Below, piece by piece: positions 59,501-64,000 of a stretch of 64,000 bases of DNA. A model generated the notes under the pieces. The model was not told the DNA's origin. It ran no database searches and saw nothing but the letters and a program-made list of their open reading frames with translations. The position numbers and the translations under genes were made by a program. The stretch comes from Scleromitrula shiraiana (taxonomy: Eukaryota > Ascomycota > Leotiomycetes > Helotiales > Sclerotiniaceae), in assembly GCA_028455995.1 (NCBI GenBank), contig JABELC010000002.1:1984001-2048000 (forward strand). Reading direction: 5' to 3'. How positions within the stretch are numbered: position 1 is the first letter of the stretch; each line of letters begins with the position of its first letter.

Positions 59501-60188
59501 TTACAGATAAATTCATAGTAAGGGGGTGGATAGCCGATCGCATACACATACATACATACTATACGTACGTACCTAGATAGGAAGAACTCGGATAGGAAAT
59601 GAACGTCACTTGCTCGCTCAATCAATCAATCAATCAATCATCAAATGAGAAGGAAACGAAAACGAAAATTAAACAGATGGTCAATACAGTACAGTACAAG
59701 AAACATAATTCTGAACCACCATACTCAGTAACCGACTTCCTTTACTCCCTTCACCTCTCCAACCCAACTTACATACATGTAAGTAAATAAGTAAGTAAGT
59801 AAGTAAGTAAATAAGCACCTTTTCTCACCCACAAATACCCGTAACCCGTAATGCAGAATCCAGAATCCAGAATCCATCCATCCACGCGCACAAAGAGATT
59901 TTCGCATTTCCAAAAATAGACCTCCCCCCCCCAACCCCCCAACCCAGGGTCTCAAAAAAATCCTGAAACGTCGCTTCATGGGTATGTGGGCCAGGGGAAT
60001 AAACACAGCATAACGCACAGCCTTATCCGTTACTCTACCCCCTACCGTGCGTAACGTGCGTGCGTGCGTGCGTGCGGGCGGGCCGACCGTCAGTTACTTA
60101 GATTTTGGGTTTCAGATTCGAGGGGGGGGGGAGGTGTTTGGGATTTTGGGATGGATGGTTGGGGTGGATTGGATTGGGTGGATTGGGT

Positions 60189-60220
60189 GGACTGGACTGG
60201 ACTGGACTGGACTGGACTGG
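60189..60220. repeat. (GGACT)n microsatellite
   Basis: Six uninterrupted pentamers follow a GGATT/GGGTGGATT-rich stretch that looks like the diverged beginning of the same array (60150-60188). Confidence 0.9.
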
Positions 60221-61066
60221 ATTGGGAGAGATGTATATTGATTGAATGAATGAATAAATGCATTGTGGTATTTTTGTATATTGTAGTGATGAAATCTACG
60301 CATATCGATGATGATGATATGATATATAATTCCATATAATGATTTAGCGCGTTTAGTTAGGTAGGATATACATTATCATTGATATAATTGGTAAGGAATC
60401 TCGAAGGGAAAGACGGTGGATAGAGATATCGGTATATCAAATATATCCTATTGTTCTTCTTCTTGTTGTTATGTTATCATTACTTGCTTATCTATTTACT
60501 TGATCAATACCTCGTTTCTCGGTGCTGTATACTATTATTATGTGTTTATATACCCATCTACTGTACTGCTATATAGATATCTCAAATCACAGATCTATAT
60601 CCATACCCACCCACCTATTCATATTCCTCAGGGAACTTTAAAAAACATAATACACATCCTCGATCGTAAAATAAATATAAACCACAAACCCCTCCCATTC
60701 CCATCCCATCCCATCTCCTCTCACCTCCTCTCACTCGTAGACAGCCAAATCGCCTACAGCGTCCACAGCGCTTGATTCTCGAATTACAGTAGATAAACAC
60801 ATGCCATGGATATTACGGTAAATCCAAATCTGCAGGACAAATGCAGGACGGGACAAATGCAGGACGGGGCAGGACAAGATATAAACCCCCAAATAGTAGC
60901 TCCAAACAAGGGTTATAGTGAAAACGATAGGTTATCAAATAAAATAAAATAAAATAACATAAAATAATCTACACTTACATTGCATTCATTACGTTACATT
61001 ACTAGAGTAGGTAGTCGAGGACTACTGTAAGTTTTATCGCCGTGATAGTTCATCCGACGCAGCGAG

Positions 61067-61142
<76 letters not shown>
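61067..61142. repeat. (TCAA)n microsatellite, 19 units
   Basis: Perfect tetranucleotide array of 76 bp, the longest in the window. A shorter array of the same unit lies about 1.4 kb to the left (59620-59641). Confidence 0.95.
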
Positions 61143-61143
<1 letters not shown>

Positions 61144-61422
61144 CATTCGGCAAAGCAAGCAAGCGGTCAGCGACCGTTTCTGCAACCGTGTGTATATTTA
61201 ATGTTATGTTGTATTGTATGTTGTATTGTATATGTATGTGTATGTATGCAACAACCATGGTAATCAAGGCCCCACGCCCCAATTCAATGTAATCCAATGG
61301 ACTGGATGAAGAACATGATGATGTACAAGCAGGTAGGTAGGTAGGTAGGTAGGTGGGATTCTTGGGGTATACGTATACGTATGGATGGATGGATGGATAT
61401 TCCAAGACGCGCACCTTGCTTT

Positions 61423-61446
61423 GGTGTGGTGTGGTGTGGTGTGGTG
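61423..61446. repeat. (GGTGT)n microsatellite
   Basis: Nearly five perfect GGTGT units. Confidence 0.9.
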
Positions 61447-61513
61447 CAGCGACTGATTATTGGGTGTTGCTAAGCGCCGGTGGACTGGGTGATCTGCGGA
61501 GGAATAATATGGT

Positions 61514-61584
61514 ATGGGATGGGATGGCATGGGATGGGATAGGATAGGATAGGATAGGATAGGATAGGATAGGATAGGATAGGA
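61514..61584. repeat. (GGGAT/AGGAT)n microsatellite
   Basis: About fourteen pentamers; the left half is GGGAT, the right half AGGAT, so one base change has spread through half of the array. Confidence 0.9.
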
Positions 61585-62191
61585 CGGATAGAATCTTCGT
61601 GCTTGATTGATTGATTATTTATCAGCCCCTGAATGCAACGCAGCCTTCCTTAAGATGCGTACGGGTACTGTACTCGGTCTGTTCTGGTAGCGATGAATGG
61701 GTGTGTGAGTAATTTTTATATAGTGGTGATAAAAGCTTATTTGATGGAATGAATGGTTGGTATGGGAGAGTTTATCGGCCGCTATGTTTATGTTATGTTA
61801 TATATATTATTTTATGCAGTCTTGAGGATAGAATAGAATGATATAGAGTAAATAGCCAATAAATATCATTTATTTCACTATTAATACCAGATATACTACT
61901 TCAGAGGAAGAAAAAAGTAAAAGAAGTCCTCTAATACTAATACACTGCCTCTTTTTTATAATTTATTATAATTTATCATATTATATAATTAATATCCACT
62001 CACATACCAATACTCACTCACCCACCCACGTGACAATGAAAAACAATAAATTCTATATTCAAGCTAACAAACAAATTACATTAAAATTATGCCAAGATTT
62101 TTCCAAGATATTAACGTAATAAATTCCATATCGAGACAAAAATGAAATTTAAGTAATCTCGCAACAAGAGCTCGTTTTTGTTGCAGGACAG

Positions 62192-62237
62192 GAAGAGAGG
62201 AGAAGAGAAGAGAAGAGAAGAGAAGAGAAGAGAAGAG
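62192..62237. repeat. (AGAAG)n microsatellite
   Basis: About nine purine-only pentamers on the plus strand, a potential triplex-forming mirror tract. Confidence 0.9.
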
Positions 62238-62680
62238 ATATATAAATGTATTGTATTGTATTGTGATGTGAAATGATGTGATGGAACTTGGCATTTATTG
62301 TAAATGCAACTATAAGAGAGAAAAAGGGAGGAAAAGGAAATATAAATCGGAATAATACTGGTAGGTACTCGTCGACGATATATATTGATAGTGAGAAAAT
62401 GGGATAGAAATGAGAGTTTAATTATAGACGTGGATGGATGGATGTTCTAGATATAGATAGATATATAGATAAATATTCTAGATATAGATAGCAAGCAGCA
62501 GATAACTAAAAATGAACATACAGAATACACTCAATGCATAAGAATTCCGAAACAAACTCTATTATAATCCATAGATAGACAGTTAGTTATGGATACAAGA
62601 GAAAAAGACGATTATGTGCATTTATTCCAGTAGCTTTGTTTCGTATATATATATATATATATATTGGTTATTTGGGATTT

Positions 62681-62714
62681 ATGTATGTATGTATGTATGT
62701 ATGTATGTATGTAT
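62681..62714. repeat. (ATGT)n microsatellite
   Basis: Over eight perfect tetramers, 16 bp right of a (TA)n array. Confidence 0.9.
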
Positions 62715-62752
62715 ATATGGGTATGTATTAACCAATCTATATGAAATAGAGG

Positions 62753-62820
62753 CTCTGCTTTACTCTGCTTTACTCTGCTCTATTTTGCTCTATTCTGCTC
62801 CATTCTGCTCCATTCTGCTT
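62753..62820. repeat. Decamer minisatellite TCTGCTYTAY
   Basis: Seven tandem 10-bp units, each with CTGCT or a close variant, differing by transitions (TTTAC, CTATT, CCATT). Period 10 places every unit on the same helix face. Confidence 0.85.
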
Positions 62821-62983
62821 TGAATATAAGATATAGATAACTCCAGTCATGCATATGCATGCAAGCATTCAAGCATGTACTCGAGTAAGAAGGTACATAC
62901 AGTAAGTACATACATACGCATATCGACGCGTGCATGTGTGCGTGTATTTTTTTTTTCACCTAGCGGGTCTCGAGGGGATTTTC

Positions 62984-63009
62984 TTTTTTTTTTTTTAAAA
63001 AAAAAAAAA
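62984..63009. repeat. T13A13 homopolymer palindrome
   Basis: Thirteen T followed directly by thirteen A, a perfect 26-bp inverted repeat with no spacer. A second T-run (62947-62956) lies 27 bp to the left. Such tracts stiffen DNA and exclude nucleosomes, and they are hard to sequence accurately. Confidence 0.9.
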
Positions 63010-63250
63010 TATGGGGTTTAGAGCAGGTATGCTTGGAGCGAGTGGGTGGCTGGCTACTGGGTGTTTATTGTGTACAGATAGATAGATAGATATGTATAGG
63101 TATAGGTATAGGTATGGTTAGAGAGAGAGGGAGGGGGGGGGGGAATAAAAACGTGGAAGCGTAGCTTAAGTTATTAGTTCTAGAACCAAGGTTGAGGTTG
63201 AGGTTGAGGTGGAGGTGGAAAGAAGGCATGGGAAGTGGAGGATGTGAAAA

Positions 63251-64000
63251 TAGGATAGGTATTGTAGAAATCTTTTTTTAGTAAATCTATTTTGAATTTC
63301 TGGATGTGTTTATTTTATGTTGGTACTGTACATTGATATGTACTATATTTGGTCATTGGGTGATATATTTTTATCTATATTCGTTGAGTTGTTTTGATAG
63401 ATATTCATAGAATATTCATCCATATATCGAGTGTCCAGAATACAGTAAGTAGCTCGAGTAGTTAGTCCATCATGCTTTAATTCCATCCCAGTTCTAGCTC
63501 CAGCTCTAATTAGTGTACTGTATCAGCACTTGTGCCCAATATAGAAAAGAAAAAGAAGGCATTGACGGGAATGGTTGGGATAGATAGTTTTATATATGAC
63601 GAACCCAAGTTTGGTTAAGAAAGAAGTTGAAGTTGGATTGGATTAAATTGGATTGAGTTTTGAAGGATTCCCCTCGAATGGAACAAATAAGTATATCTAG
63701 GTTTTTTTTCGGTTTGGTTGTTTTAGTAGCTAGTACTGTGATTGTTATGTCTATACCTGGTTCTTGGGTTTGTATTCGTATGGTATGACATATACGCTAT
63801 ACGATCTAATGTTTGAGGTATATTTCATTCATTAGGGTACGGTATCTTCGGCTTAGAAGTTTTGAATAAAGAATATACATTATTCAAGAATTAAAACCTT
63901 GAAATTCAATTGAGAAGTGGAACTGTCTATTCTTTGTCTTTGTCTAGAATGATTATTCTAATGGATTCGTGGCTTAGTACATATAATAGTAGATGGTATT
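63251..64000. other. Non-coding right edge of window
   Basis: AT-rich sequence with no gene recognised. If a large gene begins beyond the window, this and the microsatellite-rich stretch to its left would be its upstream region. Confidence 0.4.

Larger units (their letters stand above)
59500..63250. repeat. Dense microsatellite region
   Basis: More than fifteen different simple-repeat arrays with 2- to 10-bp units occur in under 4 kb, and no gene is present. Examples besides those listed separately: (TCAA)n at 59620-59641, (AAGT)n at 59780-59815, (GTGC)n near 60055-60077, a G-run at 60121-60131, (GTAG)n near 61331-61353, (GATG)n near 61380-61398, (TA)n at 62644-62664, (GATA)n near 63077-63092 and (GAGGTT)n near 63192-63220. 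Open frames here are repeat translations, not genes. Confidence 0.85.

Noticed and set aside
60090..60335. Open frames rich in SSPVQ/LDWTG repeats
   Set aside because: They are translations of the (GGACT)n microsatellite on both strands, with no non-repeat protein sequence.
59620..61142. Regularly spaced short repeats that might suggest a CRISPR-like array
   Set aside because: Units are 4-5 bp contiguous microsatellites without spacers, and the genome is eukaryotic.

Overview
The window is nuclear DNA of a filamentous ascomycete. The coding genes are split by short introns (46-60 nt in most cases, with GTATGT/GTAAGT-type donors and CTAAC/CTAAT-like branch sites), and the gene families are typical of Pezizomycotina: a HET-domain protein, a DUF3431 membrane protein, an MBF-type APSES-ankyrin factor, a PRM10-like ThrE protein and dynactin p25. 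The AT-rich sequence, the decayed gene copies and the general style suggest Leotiomycetes (Botrytis/Sclerotinia-like). That placement is an inference; no marker gene fixes it.

Layout. 0.97-2.5 kb (-): Mn-type CDF transporter. 4.9-6.9 kb (-): decayed Dal5-type MFS permease. It lies divergent to an intact TauD-type dioxygenase at 7.6-9.1 kb (+). 10.8-13.4 kb (+): HET-domain protein. 14.0-16.5 kb (+): multi-pass membrane protein with a DUF3431-like C-terminus and a 6-nt microexon. 17.1-18.2 kb (+): isopenicillin-N-synthase-like 2-oxoglutarate oxygenase. 20.9-23.2 kb (-): MBF-type cell-cycle transcription factor with an ACGCG cluster upstream. 23.5-24.5 kb: a 934-bp AT-rich element with terminal inverted repeats. 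24.8-26.4 kb (-): EamA-type transporter. 27.5-28.7 kb (+): AKR7-like aldo/keto reductase. 29.2-29.9 kb: unidentified gene remnant. 31.3-32.8 kb (+): F-box protein. 33.4-34.3 kb (+): dynactin p25. 35.1-36.4 kb: decayed monocarboxylate-type MFS gene. 37.2-38.2 kb: decayed short-chain dehydrogenase. 38.2-42.7 kb: gene-free, with a degenerate repeat family. 42.7-45.4 kb (-): PRM10-like ThrE protein. 45.4-51.3 kb: gene-poor, with an AT-rich island. 51.3-52.5 kb: orphan ORF and F-box fragment. 52.5-64 kb: no recognisable gene, and from 59.5 kb very dense in microsatellites.

How parts connect. The TauD/permease pair looks like a small sulfonate uptake-and-cleavage module whose transporter half is broken. 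The MFS and SDR pseudogenes at 35-38 kb may be remains of a small metabolic cluster. Several premature stops are TAG where the family has or probably has Trp, as repeat-induced point mutation (RIP) would produce, though 1-5 nt indels and stops not explained by that transition also occur. The remaining genes are housekeeping or regulatory and show no common pathway. The clearest new items are the terminal-inverted-repeat element, the microexon, two introns that keep the reading frame open (one interrupts a metal-binding motif), the ACGCG cluster before the MBF gene, a 3'-UTR hairpin, and the decayed repeat family.
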